NCBI RefSeq assembly: GCF_004000785.1
Contig: NZ_BILX01000012.1
Coordinates: forward strand, 1-64,000
Length of the DNA stretch: 64,000 nucleotides
Source: Paenibacillus ehimensis NBRC 15659
GTDB lineage: Bacteria; Bacillota; Bacilli; Paenibacillales; NBRC-103111
Reading direction: 5' to 3'
Of the stretch, positions 34,350 through 43,681 are shown in pieces. The translations under genes and the position numbers were made by a program. Below the pieces are notes generated by a model. The model made no database searches. It saw nothing but the letters and a program-made list of their open reading frames with translations, and had not been told where the DNA came from. The stretch's first letter is position 1, and each line of letters begins with the position of its first letter.

Positions 34350-36079
34350 ACCGGATCAGCCGCAGGCTTACCTTTCAATTCGTCGCGCAGTTGGTCTTGT
34401 TCATTGGGGTCATGGCGCTGGGAACACTCGTATTGATCGTCTACATTGGCCTGCAGACGGAAAAGCACGCCGGAGCGGATCCCGAAGGCCTCCGGGAGTT
34501 GGGGTCGTTCCGTTACTCGTTTGCCGTGAAGGGCGGTCAAGCCGTCGTCGATGCCGCATGGGCGTCCGCCTTGCCGGAGCGCGGCGGCTGGCTCCAGGTC
34601 GTGAGTCCGGAGGGGGCAGTACTCGCCTCAACGGCGGCGCCCGCCGATGTCCCCGGTCAGTACGCGCCGGGAGAGCTGTTCGCCTTCTGGAAGAAAAAGC
34701 TGCCTTTTCCATACGCGCTGACCATCAATCGAGTGGAGAAGGACGGCAAAACGTACATCGTCGTCTATGGCGAGAAGCGCAAGGCCGAACAGGCGCTGCA
34801 GCAAGCGCTGCCCGCCTTCGACGGGCGCACGTTATCGCCGGCAAGCGAGCAGGCGCTGCGGCAGCAGCAGGCTTCGCTGCGTATTTACGGCCCTGACGGC
34901 CGGCTGCTTCACGCCTTTGGGGAGGAGTCTGCGCCCCGTCCGGAGGCTGCTCTGGGCGACATGCTAGGGAGCGCCGCAGATGCCGGGAAGACGGAGGCGG
35001 AGGAAGCGGTGCACTTTGACCCGGCGACCCGGCAGACGTGGATTGTCCGTACCTCGGACGGCATGTCCGCGGAGGCCGGGGAAGGGATGGAGCGGATCAT
35101 CTCGAATGCGTTTCTTGCCTATTTTATCGGCCTGGCCGCGTTCATTCTGATCCTTTCCTACGTATACGGCGTCCGCTTCGGCCGTCCGTTCCGGGCGATG
35201 CTGGAGTTCATCGAGCAATTGGCTTCGGGGAACTATACGCAGCCGCCCCGGACGGGCAAGGGGAAGTCCCGCGGCAGCGGCGATCGGCTTAGGAAGCCGA
35301 AGGGGTCCTTCCGGTTGTTCCGGGAGGTGGGCGAATCGCTCGAAGGCTTGAGATTGGAGCTTGCCCGCAGCGAGCAGCTGCGGAACCGGCTGGAGCAGAC
35401 GCGCGAGGAATGGATTACCGGCGTATCCCACGACCTGAAGACGCCGTTGTCGTCCATCAGCGGCTACGCGCATGTGCTCGAATCGGCCTCGTACTCCTGG
35501 TCCGAAGAGGAGCTGCGGACGATCGGCCGCACCCTGCGCGAGAAGTCCGATTTCATGTCGGAGCTGATCGAGGACTTGAGCTTGACGTACCGCTTGAAAA
35601 ACAACGCGCTGCCGCTCGACCGGAAGCCTTCGGACGTGAATGAAGTCGTGCGCCGGGCGGTCGTCGCCTTTATGAACGATCCGCAGGCGGCCTCCTACGC
35701 CATCACGTTCTCCCCTTCGGGCAGCCCGGTCATTTACCCGGTCGACCGCAAATGGTTCACACGCATCGTCGATAACATGATCTCCAATGCGATCAAGCAC
35801 AATCCGGCGGGGACGGCTATCGACATCGCGGTAAACGAAGAGGCCGGACGAGGCTTCTCGGTCACGATCCGGGACAACGGCGCGGGGATGGACCCGAGGA
35901 CGCTGGACAGGCTGTTCGATCGCTATTACCGCGGCACGAATACGGAGGAAACGACGAGCGGCTCGGGCCTCGGCATGACGATCGCCAAGCAGCTGACGCT
36001 GGCGCATGGCGGCGAGATCGCCGTACGCAGCGAGCCGGGCGAGGGGACGGAGATTGTGCTGCGTTTTGGTAGAGCTTGA
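34346..36079 (+). CDS. sensor histidine kinase (HAMP-HisKA)
   Basis: A 577-residue kinase. Helix 1 is at about 10-35 (FQFVAQLVLFIGVMALGTLVLIVYI), an extracellular region of about 215 residues follows, helix 2 is at about 252-274, then HAMP. HisKA has His362 in ITGVSHDLKTPLSSISGYAHVLE. HATPase motifs are NMISNAIKHNP, DNGAGMD and GSGLGMTIAKQL. The large outer sensor separates it from the short intramembrane BceS-type kinases. Coupled to the regulator gene by an ATGA overlap. Confidence 0.94.
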   Translation: MNRISRRLTFQFVAQLVLFIGVMALGTLVLIVYIGLQTEKHAGADPEGLRELGSFRYSFAVKGGQAVVDAAWASALPERGGWLQVVSPEGAVLASTAAPADVPGQYAPGELFAFWKKKLPFPYALTINRVEKDGKTYIVVYGEKRKAEQALQQALPAFDGRTLSPASEQALRQQQASLRIYGPDGRLLHAFGEESAPRPEAALGDMLGSAADAGKTEAEEAVHFDPATRQTWIVRTSDGMSAEAGEGMERIISNAFLAYFIGLAAFILILSYVYGVRFGRPFRAMLEFIEQLASGNYTQPPRTGKGKSRGSGDRLRKPKGSFRLFREVGESLEGLRLELARSEQLRNRLEQTREEWITGVSHDLKTPLSSISGYAHVLESASYSWSEEELRTIGRTLREKSDFMSELIEDLSLTYRLKNNALPLDRKPSDVNEVVRRAVVAFMNDPQAASYAITFSPSGSPVIYPVDRKWFTRIVDNMISNAIKHNPAGTAIDIAVNEEAGRGFSVTIRDNGAGMDPRTLDRLFDRYYRGTNTEETTSGSGLGMTIAKQLTLAHGGEIAVRSEPGEGTEIVLRFGRA

Positions 36080-36105
36080 CGCTCAAGAAAATATTCAATA
36101 AATAG

Positions 36106-36147
36106 AAAGGTCTGCCCGCCGTCCGAAGGACAAGCAAGCAGACCTTT
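36106..36147. terminator. bidirectional terminator between convergent genes
   Basis: Ten-base arms AAAGGTCTGC (36106-36115) and GCAGACCTTT (36138-36147) between the kinase gene (plus) and the peptidase gene (minus). The arms share AAGGTCTGC with the terminator at 30863. Confidence 0.7.
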
Positions 36148-36160
36148 CCTCATGCCAAGT

Positions 36161-37252
36161 TTATCCGATCACCGTCAGTTCCTTCGGGAACGACGTCAGC
36201 ACCTCGACGCCGCTGCCGGTCACCCGGACATCGTCTTCGATGCGCACGCCGCCGAGACCCGGCACATAAATGCCCGGTTCGACCGTAAAGACCGCGCCTG
36301 CCACGAGAAGGTCGGAGGTTCCGGCATGAATCGACGGGAACTCGTGAATATCGATGCCGAGCCCGTGGCCGAGCCGGTGCACGAACTGCGGACCGTACCC
36401 GGCCGCCTCGATCACATCTCTGGCCGCCTTGTCGATGCTGGCATACGTTACTCCGGGCTTCACCGCTTCAATCGCCCGCAAATTCGCCTGCAGCACCGTG
36501 TCGTAGATACGCTTCAGCTTGTCGTCGATCTCCCCGACGGCGAACGTCCGCGTAATGTCGGAGGCGTACCCGTCCGCGAACACGCCCAAGTCGATCAGCA
36601 GCAGCTCGCCGGTTTGGATCTTCCGCATTCCCGGCGTTCCGTGCGGCATCGCAGACTTTTCGCCGGCCAGCACCGACGTGGAGAACGACGGGCCTTCCGA
36701 GCCGAGCTTCTTCATCTGGTACTCCAGCTCCGCGACAATCTCGATTTCCGTGACTCCCGGCGTGACCTTCTCCAGCCCGCGTCGAAGCACCTCCTCCACC
36801 AGCGACACGGCCCGCTTCAACCGTACGATTTCGTCATCCGACTTCACGACCCGCATCTCGCGGAGCGGTTCGTCCACATCGACGTATTCCGAAGCGCCGA
36901 CCGCCGCGGCAAGCCGCTCGAACCGGCTGACGGTCAGATGCGTCTTCTCCAGACCAAACCGCCGGATTGCTCCCGGCAGCAGCCCCTTAAGCACGGCGTA
37001 CGGATCGTCCGTATCCGTATGAGTGGCAAACGCGCCGACCCCCGCCGCCGCTCCGCGGGCGGCTTCCTCGTCCAGCGCAGGGACGATCAGCGTCGGCTCC
37101 TTATCCGGGGTAAGCAGTACCCCGAGGAAGCGTTCGTGCGGATCCGACGCGTAGCCTGTCAAATAAAAGACGTGCTTCGGCAGCGTAATCAACATCGCGT
37201 CCAATTCACGGTGTTCCATGTAAGATTGCAGCTTGGCAATTCTGTCGTTCAT
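36161..37252 (-). CDS. M24-family Xaa-Pro peptidase (aminopeptidase P/PepQ-like)
   Basis: A 363-residue enzyme with a creatinase-type N-domain and a pita-bread metallopeptidase domain. The two-metal ligands are visible: Asp in LLIDLGVFADGYASDITRTF (two Asp), His in HRLGHGLGIDIHEFP, Glu in FTVEPGIYVPGLGGVRIEDD (two Glu). It removes or splits N-terminal residues next to proline. Start at ATG 37252 with GGGGAGA eight bases upstream. Confidence 0.93.
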   Translation of the reverse strand: MNDRIAKLQSYMEHRELDAMLITLPKHVFYLTGYASDPHERFLGVLLTPDKEPTLIVPALDEEAARGAAAGVGAFATHTDTDDPYAVLKGLLPGAIRRFGLEKTHLTVSRFERLAAAVGASEYVDVDEPLREMRVVKSDDEIVRLKRAVSLVEEVLRRGLEKVTPGVTEIEIVAELEYQMKKLGSEGPSFSTSVLAGEKSAMPHGTPGMRKIQTGELLLIDLGVFADGYASDITRTFAVGEIDDKLKRIYDTVLQANLRAIEAVKPGVTYASIDKAARDVIEAAGYGPQFVHRLGHGLGIDIHEFPSIHAGTSDLLVAGAVFTVEPGIYVPGLGGVRIEDDVRVTGSGVEVLTSFPKELTVIG

Positions 37253-37359
37253 ATATCGTTCTCCCCTGCCCTTCATGTTTTCATGCCGGGGCGACAAATC
37301 CTTGGTATAATGGAATCAAAGGCTATGAATATACGATGATACGAGGAGGTCTCTTGCCT

Positions 37360-37638
37360 ATGAACTATCATCTCATTCTGCTGGGATTTATCACCTATCT
37401 CTTAGCTTATCTGATCGGCGCCAAAAAATATACCCGTTTTTTATCCGGTTTCAACGAAAGCCGGGTCCGCGATAAAGAGAAGCTGGCGAAAATCGTCGGG
37501 ACCTACAATCTGATCGTCAGCGTGCTCTTCGTCCTGGCCGGCGCGCTCAACCTTCCTTACGGCAACGCACTCGTTCCTCTTGTAGTCCTGGGATATTTCA
37601 TCCTTCTCGTCTATGTGAACATGAATATGTTGGACTGA
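37360..37638 (+). CDS. small membrane protein, DUF3784-like
   Basis: A 92-residue protein with three hydrophobic helices (LILLGFITYLLAYLIG, KIVGTYNLIVSVLFVLAGALNL and VPLVVLGYFILLVYVNMNML). GFNESRVRDKEKLAKIVG is the soluble loop typical of DUF3784 proteins. ATG 37360 follows GGAGG by ten bases. Function unknown. Confidence 0.75.
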   Translation: MNYHLILLGFITYLLAYLIGAKKYTRFLSGFNESRVRDKEKLAKIVGTYNLIVSVLFVLAGALNLPYGNALVPLVVLGYFILLVYVNMNMLD

Positions 37639-37640
37639 AA

Positions 37641-37677
37641 GGCAGGGGGGCATGTTCCCCACAGGCCCCCCCATGCC
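37641..37677. other. GC-rich hairpin between convergent genes
   Basis: GGCAGGGGGG pairs with CCCCCCATGCC across a short loop. It has no T tract, yet sits where a terminator is expected for the genes ending at 37638 and 37703. Confidence 0.45.
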
Positions 37678-37702
37678 GCCTGTAGTCCGGGAAATCTGAA
37701 CC

Positions 37703-38776
37703 TTACTTCAAGCGGTTGTATTCTTGGATGGCGTCGCGAAGCGTCTTCTTGAACTTCTCCGGCGTGCCATTTCGATTTTCGAGAAAAAAGCTGTTACTCA
37801 AGTCAAATTCGTCGACCGCACTCTTCTTGTTCACACGCTCGATGATTTCGGAAGCGGCAACCTTAACCTCCTTGGCTTCGTCCACATAATCCTCCACCAA
37901 ATCGCTTCTAAGCCCTTCTTTCTTCGCCCGCATGGCGTCCTGCGATAGTTGTGTCAAATTGGTAAGATCCTCAACCAGCACGTCGTACTTCGCTTTAAAC
38001 TTGCCCATGTCCAGATCCAGGATGTTTTTGGCCGTTACCCCCTGCTCTTCCATCTCGGCGGACAGTGCCTGCGCATCCATTAAAAACTTCAGAGCGCTGT
38101 ACCTGAGCTGCTGGTCATTGTCCTGATATTTCTTCAGACTTTCCTGCCTGCGCTCGGCTCCCATGCTGGCCATCGCCTTCAAGAACTCGCCCGAGGCTGC
38201 ATAATAACCATCCGCCGCCTTAACGATCTTCGTATGCAGCTCTTTACTCTTTGCAAAATTATCATCGACATACCCTTTGGTTTCGTAGTAATCGTGTGCC
38301 TCGGACAGGATGGCGACCAGCTCGTTCATCACCGGCTTCAGCTTGACAACCGCGGGGTCTACGGTCGGAAAAGCAGGCGTTTTATCGGCGTAGCCGAACT
38401 GCTTGTTCAAGGCGGACTTGTCGTTGGCCGAAACCGACAGCATGGTGAAGCTGAAATGCTTCCCGATGATCGGCTGCTCGCCGTCCCCGAGCTTCTCAAA
38501 ATAACGGGTTAGCACCTGCTCCAAGCGGCCTGTCATGTAATTATTGAGCTGCACATACGCGTTATACTTCTCGATCTCCATCGCCTCTTCCAAGGCTTCG
38601 ATGTTTGCCGCGTCGTTTTTATTCTTACCCGATTCCCCCGAGGCCGCGCCTGCAGACGGTTTGTCGGCCGTCGTGCCGCTTGGCTCCGCAGCCGGCGGGT
38701 TCACTTTGAGATTGGAGCAGGCGGTAAACATCGCGCATAGCAGCGCGAGCGCAACAAACGAGCTTAACTTTTTCAA
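37703..38776 (-). CDS. DUF3829-type lipoprotein
   Basis: A 357-residue lipoprotein. The start is TTG 38776 with GGAGG eight bases upstream; this yields a signal peptide with lipobox FTAC at about residue 19. An acidic Ala/Ser linker follows, then a long helical domain (EKYNAYVQLNNYMTGRLEQVLTRYFEKL, YYAASGEFLKAMASMG, DFALSNSFF-like DEFDLSNSFFLENRNGTPE). DUF3829 proteins are surface lipoproteins of unknown role. It is divergent from the penicillin-binding protein gene. Confidence 0.8.
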   Translation of the reverse strand: MKKLSSFVALALLCAMFTACSNLKVNPPAAEPSGTTADKPSAGAASGESGKNKNDAANIEALEEAMEIEKYNAYVQLNNYMTGRLEQVLTRYFEKLGDGEQPIIGKHFSFTMLSVSANDKSALNKQFGYADKTPAFPTVDPAVVKLKPVMNELVAILSEAHDYYETKGYVDDNFAKSKELHTKIVKAADGYYAASGEFLKAMASMGAERRQESLKKYQDNDQQLRYSALKFLMDAQALSAEMEEQGVTAKNILDLDMGKFKAKYDVLVEDLTNLTQLSQDAMRAKKEGLRSDLVEDYVDEAKEVKVAASEIIERVNKKSAVDEFDLSNSFFLENRNGTPEKFKKTLRDAIQEYNRLK

Positions 38777-39014
38777 AACAGAAGCCTCCAAGCGATTCAA
38801 ATTTTCGGTCCAGACTAGTAAGAGATAACAGCTTGTTTTATCGGCGAATAGGCTTGAAAGCTTTAGGACAAAAGCCAGTAAAGTGGTAATTTTCACAATT
38901 TTAAAAAGCACAAAAAAATAAATCCCCTTTTTCTCAGCTTATGCACCTTTTCTCCATTCTGGATCGTCTCTACAATATCAGAAATTTCTTCCTTATTCAC
39001 CCTCAGGAGGCGCG

Positions 39015-41042
39015 ATGTTGAAAAAGTTAGCCGAACGGATGCGTCCGCCAAGCAGCGGGCTTCCCCTTGCATCCAGAATTAATGTCTTTTTCTTTATTAC
39101 GTTTTGTTTGTTTTCGATCTTGATTCTCCGTCTTGCCATGCTTCAATTGGTGGAAAGCAAGAATTTGAAGGAAGAAGAAGCCAACAATAAAAACAGGCCC
39201 ATACCGCCCACCCGGGGCAATATTTTCGATCGCAAAGGCGCTCCGATCGCCTATACCACGCCTACCCAATCGCTTTATTTTCGTATCGAGCAAGGACAAA
39301 CCCAGGATCAGGTCATTGCTCTCGCGCGCGAGCTGGAACGAATTTTCTCGGAGCGCGGAGCCCCGTCTCCCAAAAAGCTGACCGCCGAAGAAATCATCAG
39401 GCTGATGGATGTCGGATACGATCTAACCAAAACAAAAACGAAGGAGCCTTCCTTCTATTACGTCCCGCGACGAATCAAAACGGATCTCACCCGCGACGAA
39501 ATCGCATATATCGGGGAATGGCGCGACGAACTGAAGTGGATTCAAGTCGTAGAGGAAAGCACGCGGACCTACGACCGGGAGAATACGATTGCCGTTCAAT
39601 TGGTCGGCTATATGAAGCCGTTTTCCGCCGCCCGGGAACCGAATAACGGACTTCCCTTTTATCGGAAAAAAGAAAATACGGAGGGGTACGTCGATACGGA
39701 GGATGTCGGATTCGATGGGATCGAGCTGATGTACCAGAAGGAGCTGCGCGGCGAAAGCGGATACAAAGCGTTCCCGGTCAATGCGGCCAATAAAATTGCC
39801 GGCCCCGAGGTGACGCTGCAGACTCCGAAGAAGGGCAACCATCTGTATTTGACGATCGATAAGGATGTCCAGCTTATGACGGAACAAGCGATTATGGACC
39901 ATCTGGCAACGTTGCAGTCCTCCGGCAACCGGTTCGCTTACGCCCCGAATGCCCGGGCGGGCTACGCCGTAGCGATGGAGGTGAAGACGGGCAAAGTGGT
40001 CGCTATGGCCAGCATGCCGGATTACGATCCGAACTTATGGATCAGCGGGTTCTCGACAAAAAGCGACTTCGATAGCATCCAGCCTTTTGTCAATAACGGC
40101 ACCATTACGACCGCCTACGGCAATTTTCCGGAGGAAGAACGGAAGAAGCATCCCACATCGATCGTCTATATGGGCTCGACGATCAAGCCGTTGTCCGTCT
40201 TGATCGGCTTCAAGGAAGGCCTCATCCATCCCGGAACCCAATATTACGATACCGGCGTATTTACCTACGGCAAAGACAACTCGCGCCTAACCAACTCCGA
40301 CCGGGCCGCTTACGGGTGGCTGACACCGGCCACGGCCATCGCACACTCGTCCAACACGTTTATGTCGGATAAAATCGGCAATGCGCTGCACTCGAAGTAC
40401 GGCGAAAAAGCCGTAGACGTGTGGGAGGACTATTTGGCCAAGTTCGGACTGGGGGTTTCCACGCAAAGCGGCCTGCCGCGAGAGTATAAAGGCGTCAACG
40501 AGTTTAAAACGAACAAGAGCGAATCGTTCCAATCCCGGATGGTATTTGCCTCTTGGGGGCAGAACGAACGTTACACGACGCTGCAATTGGCCCAGTTCGC
40601 CACAACCCTCGCTACACGGGGCAAAAGGCTCAAGCCTTTGCTGGTGGACAAGATTGAGAGCTACGACAGAGGCCAGCTCATCCAGAAATTCGACGAACCG
40701 GTCGTACTGGACGAAACGGAGTTTGCCGCGGCCGAGTGGAACGCCGTGCTCCAAGGCATGGCCAATGTCAAGGTGCAGGGCTTCGACGGTTTCCCGTATT
40801 CTTTTGCCAGAAAAACCGGCACCTCCACGCAGTCCGTCGGCAAAAAACTGGTCGATAACGCCGTATTCATCGCTTTCGCGCCTCTGGAAAATCCGACGCT
40901 CGCCGTAGCCGTCGTCGTCCCGGAGGGCGGATTCGGCGCCTGGGGCGCTGCGCCGATCGCCCGCAAAATATTCGACGCGTATGACCAATATTACGGCCTG
41001 GACGGCGTTCCCAAGGGAACCAAAGCGGCCGCCGATAAGTAA
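39015..41042 (+). CDS. class B penicillin-binding protein (D,D-transpeptidase)
   Basis: A 675-residue peptidoglycan cross-linking enzyme. A short cytoplasmic N-terminus and one membrane helix (VFFFITFCLFSILILRLAML) are followed by the dimerisation domain (RGNIFDRKGAPIAYT) and the transpeptidase domain. Active-site motifs: Ser388 in GSTIKP, Ser445 in HSSN and Lys600 in KTGT. It resembles PBP2/PbpA-type enzymes. No shape or division genes are adjacent. AGGAGG precedes ATG 39015, and a strong terminator follows. Confidence 0.95.
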   Translation: MLKKLAERMRPPSSGLPLASRINVFFFITFCLFSILILRLAMLQLVESKNLKEEEANNKNRPIPPTRGNIFDRKGAPIAYTTPTQSLYFRIEQGQTQDQVIALARELERIFSERGAPSPKKLTAEEIIRLMDVGYDLTKTKTKEPSFYYVPRRIKTDLTRDEIAYIGEWRDELKWIQVVEESTRTYDRENTIAVQLVGYMKPFSAAREPNNGLPFYRKKENTEGYVDTEDVGFDGIELMYQKELRGESGYKAFPVNAANKIAGPEVTLQTPKKGNHLYLTIDKDVQLMTEQAIMDHLATLQSSGNRFAYAPNARAGYAVAMEVKTGKVVAMASMPDYDPNLWISGFSTKSDFDSIQPFVNNGTITTAYGNFPEEERKKHPTSIVYMGSTIKPLSVLIGFKEGLIHPGTQYYDTGVFTYGKDNSRLTNSDRAAYGWLTPATAIAHSSNTFMSDKIGNALHSKYGEKAVDVWEDYLAKFGLGVSTQSGLPREYKGVNEFKTNKSESFQSRMVFASWGQNERYTTLQLAQFATTLATRGKRLKPLLVDKIESYDRGQLIQKFDEPVVLDETEFAAAEWNAVLQGMANVKVQGFDGFPYSFARKTGTSTQSVGKKLVDNAVFIAFAPLENPTLAVAVVVPEGGFGAWGAAPIARKIFDAYDQYYGLDGVPKGTKAAADK

Positions 41043-41051
41043 GCATGTGGA

Positions 41052-41101
41052 AAGGCTTGCTCCTTCTCGAATGAGGACCGGAGCAAGCCTTGCTTTTTTT
41101 C
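41052..41101 (+). terminator. terminator after the penicillin-binding protein gene
   Basis: Twelve-base perfect arms AAGGCTTGCTCC (41052-41063) and GGAGCAAGCCTT (41080-41091), with seven Ts at 41094-41100. Confidence 0.92.
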
Positions 41102-41193
41102 TTGCTTGCCCAGCTGACGCGCTTAAATTATTCTGTTGGTACTGTCACATTTTTGCACGGGTGGTTCGTTGTACAGGGTGAAAGGGGATGAAC

Positions 41194-41751
41194 GTGGTGG
41201 ATGATTCTGAGCTTCGTCAGACGATTGCTGACGTCCTGGAGGGTGATATCGACAAGTTCGAGAAAATCGTGCAGAACTACCAAAAACCGATTTTCCGCTA
41301 CTGTTATCACATGCTGGGCAGCGATACGGAAGCGGAGGATAGCGGACAAGAAGTATTTTTAAAGGCCTTTCGCAACTTGACGAAGTACAGTCAGCATGTG
41401 CCGTTTGGCGCTTGGTTGTACAAGATTGCCTACAATCATTGCATCGATGTCATTCGCAAGCGAAAGCTGGCCAGATATCTGCCCTTCTTTTACCGGGATG
41501 AGAAGGAAAATAAACACATAGATCAGCAGATCGAAGCCAACTATTTTAATGAATTCGTACATCGGGCCTTATCGAGATTAACGACAGAAGAGCGGAACTT
41601 GTTAATTTTGCGCTGTGTGGAGGATAAGAGCTACGAGGAAATCAGCCTGATTCTGAATCAAAGCAGCGCTAATCTGCGAAAAAAATACGGACGTTCGGCT
41701 GCAAAATTCCGGAAGTACTATGCTCAAGTGAAGGAAGTGGGATTGGTATGA
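41194..41751 (+). CDS. ECF-type RNA polymerase sigma factor
   Basis: About 185 residues with region 2 (YQKPIFRYCYHMLGSDTEAEDSGQEVFLKAFRNL, FGAWLYKIAYNHCIDVIRKRK) and region 4 (ALSRLTTEERNLLILRCVEDKSYEEISLILNQSSANLRKKYGRSAAKFRKY). Both GTG 41194 and ATG 41188 are in frame. The AAAGGGG site abuts the ATG, so GTG 41194 (six-base spacer) or GTG 41197 is the more likely start. The following gene overlaps by 4 bases and encodes a membrane protein that probably holds it inactive. Confidence 0.92.
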   Translation: MVDDSELRQTIADVLEGDIDKFEKIVQNYQKPIFRYCYHMLGSDTEAEDSGQEVFLKAFRNLTKYSQHVPFGAWLYKIAYNHCIDVIRKRKLARYLPFFYRDEKENKHIDQQIEANYFNEFVHRALSRLTTEERNLLILRCVEDKSYEEISLILNQSSANLRKKYGRSAAKFRKYYAQVKEVGLV

Positions 41752-42701
41752 CATTGGACAAGGATCAGGATTTGAAAGCACTTTTTCATGACCCGCAGCT
41801 TCCCGATGTTGACTTGACTGGAGAAGTGATGAGGAAGCTGCACGCCGAGCAGAACAAGAAGGAGCGTTTTTTTGTGAAATATAAAGTCAGTATACTGGTC
41901 GCAGTCGGAATGCTTTTGACGGTATCGTCAGGGTTTGCCGCGATGAAATACGATTTTTTGAAAAACGAGCAGGGCGAAGTGATTTATGAGGTCAAACCGT
42001 TGAAGCAGTCTCCTCCTCCCACTTCTTCGGAAGAAGAACGCCAACGCTTGATAAAGGTCCGGGATTTGGCGGAGCAATTGTTGCCGGATGGTTCGGCGGG
42101 TCTCTTTTATGTCGTTCCCCACAATCCGGACAAGCAAACGGACACCAGGTACAAGCCGGTCATGTTTAACGATGCAGCGGCACTCCGTGCCAAATTGGCA
42201 GGCAAGCAAGTTAAAATTCTTGATCGTTTGGGAGAGAGCTTCAAGTTCGAAAGCGCCAAGGTCTTCTTTGCGCCGGTCAATGAGGTGAATCTTCCTACCC
42301 CGGAAGAAAAGGCGGCAACGGCGGAAAAGCTGCGGAAGCAGGCGGAGGAATCGAGCAAGGATTATGCGATGATGCCCCTCGAGCTATCTGATGATTTTTT
42401 TCATTTGAGAACGGTTTATAAACAGGGGGACGATGAAGTAGACGTTACTATCGTCAAATCCAATAATGGCCCATTTACGGCTTATATCGAAGAAGACATT
42501 GATTTCGAGCAGGAAAAAATTAAGGTCAAAGGTGTCGAAATGCTTTATACGGTTTACAAAGACAAAGACGGAAAAGGCGGAAGAAAAAATATCACCTGGA
42601 TCAACGGCAGTTCGGGCGCCGAATATACGTATCAAATCGACGAGTTCTGTAATATGAGCAAAGAGGATTTGATTAAAATCGCCGAATCGTTCTTGAACTA
42701 A
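41748..42701 (+). CDS. probable anti-sigma factor, DUF4367-like
   Basis: A 317-residue protein. Residues 1-44 are cytoplasmic (DVDLTGEVMRKLHAEQNKKERFF), one membrane helix spans about 47-65 (VSILVAVGMLLTVSSGFAAM), and the rest is outside. The outer end (FTAYIEEDIDFEQEKIKVKG, then ITWINGSSGAEYTYQI, CNMSKEDLIKIAESF) resembles DUF4367 domains found in Bacillota anti-sigma proteins. The ATGA overlap with the sigma gene supports the pairing. No zinc-binding HxxxCxxC motif is present, so it is not a ZAS-type anti-sigma factor. Confidence 0.8.
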   Translation: MTLDKDQDLKALFHDPQLPDVDLTGEVMRKLHAEQNKKERFFVKYKVSILVAVGMLLTVSSGFAAMKYDFLKNEQGEVIYEVKPLKQSPPPTSSEEERQRLIKVRDLAEQLLPDGSAGLFYVVPHNPDKQTDTRYKPVMFNDAAALRAKLAGKQVKILDRLGESFKFESAKVFFAPVNEVNLPTPEEKAATAEKLRKQAEESSKDYAMMPLELSDDFFHLRTVYKQGDDEVDVTIVKSNNGPFTAYIEEDIDFEQEKIKVKGVEMLYTVYKDKDGKGGRKNITWINGSSGAEYTYQIDEFCNMSKEDLIKIAESFLN

Positions 42702-42786
42702 CCGAGTGGTGCACGCGAAAAAAAGTGAATCCCCGATCGCATCTTGTTACTATTAACACGCCGAATCATAAATACCGTAAAAAGTT

Positions 42787-42818
42787 CCTTGCCTTTCATC
42801 TCAAGGCGGGGATTTTTT
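42787..42818 (+). terminator. terminator after the sigma/anti-sigma operon
   Basis: CCTTGCCTT (42787-42795) pairs with AAGGCGGGG (42803-42811) with two G-U pairs; six Ts at 42813-42818. The rest of the 42702-43013 gap holds only this and the next terminator. Confidence 0.75.
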
Positions 42819-42914
42819 GCGTTTACTATTCAAGTCATTAACATGTAATGTTTACCTAAAGTTCAAACTAATTTCCCTGCACGTTTCGTACATTTGAAGT
42901 ATTCCGGTAAATTG

Positions 42915-42938
42915 AAAAAAGACTCCCGGCCGGGAGTC
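42915..42938 (-). terminator. terminator after the small secreted protein gene
   Basis: Perfect 18-base palindrome GACTCCCGG/CCGGGAGTC at 42921-42938, followed by six Ts on the minus strand. Confidence 0.75.
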
Positions 42939-43013
42939 CTTATGAGCTTTGCTGCTTATATAGGATTTTCTCAGCACCGTGGCGCAAAGGAGCTGTTCTA
43001 TGTCGGGACGCCG

Positions 43014-43418
43014 TTAGCGAACCACCCGGATATTCACTTTCATAAAGTTGGTGCATTGCTTTTTATTTTGGATGAACAGCATATACTGGCTGCTCTGCTT
43101 AACATAAATCGTATTGTTTTCCGGCTGCTCTTTCCGGATCGTCTGATTGTTGTTCCTAAGATCCACAAGCCACCAATCGTACTCGTCGGCAATAATCGAG
43201 GTTAGGCGAATCCCCTCGTTTGGCTGGAGTACATAAGGACCCGCAACCGCGACGGCCCCCGGCTCCAAATGATACGTAACCTCGCCCTCCGGCGGCGCGA
43301 CAATAATCTGTTGTTGAGGCGCTTGTTGAACTGGGGTTCCTTCCGCCGCAAAGCCGGGGCTTGATACAAGACTTGCTCCAATCACGGCAATCGTTAAAGC
43401 AGTTGTCATTTTTTTCAT
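43014..43418 (-). CDS. small secreted protein of unknown function, 134 aa
   Basis: A signal peptide (MKKMTTALTIAVIGASLVSSPGFA) leads a roughly 110-residue exported domain rich in beta pattern (EVTYHLEPGAVAVAGPYVLQPNEGI, DEYDWWLVDLRN, NTIYVKQSSQYMLFIQNKKQC). GGAGGAG before ATG 43418 fixes the start. A single Cys near the end is not enough for a disulfide. No family recognised; it stands alone between two terminators. Confidence 0.7.
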   Translation of the reverse strand: MKKMTTALTIAVIGASLVSSPGFAAEGTPVQQAPQQQIIVAPPEGEVTYHLEPGAVAVAGPYVLQPNEGIRLTSIIADEYDWWLVDLRNNNQTIRKEQPENNTIYVKQSSQYMLFIQNKKQCTNFMKVNIRVVR

Positions 43419-43681
43419 TTTTTCTCCTCCTCCGAATAATACCGTGCAAAATAATTTTTGAGGTCTGGCCAGTGCCCTCAAGCAATTAATACCATATAAA
43501 CCCTTTATTTGAAATATTTTTCAATCAAATTACACAATCTTTTTATCCAAAAGTTACAAATTTTTGAAGTTAACGTGATCATTATTTTATTTAACCTCTC
43601 GGTAAAGTCGCGTATCTCTGGATCTCAGACCACCCCTGTTTCATGTTGTCACAATAGGCTCGGTGCCTTTTCTACCCGCAC

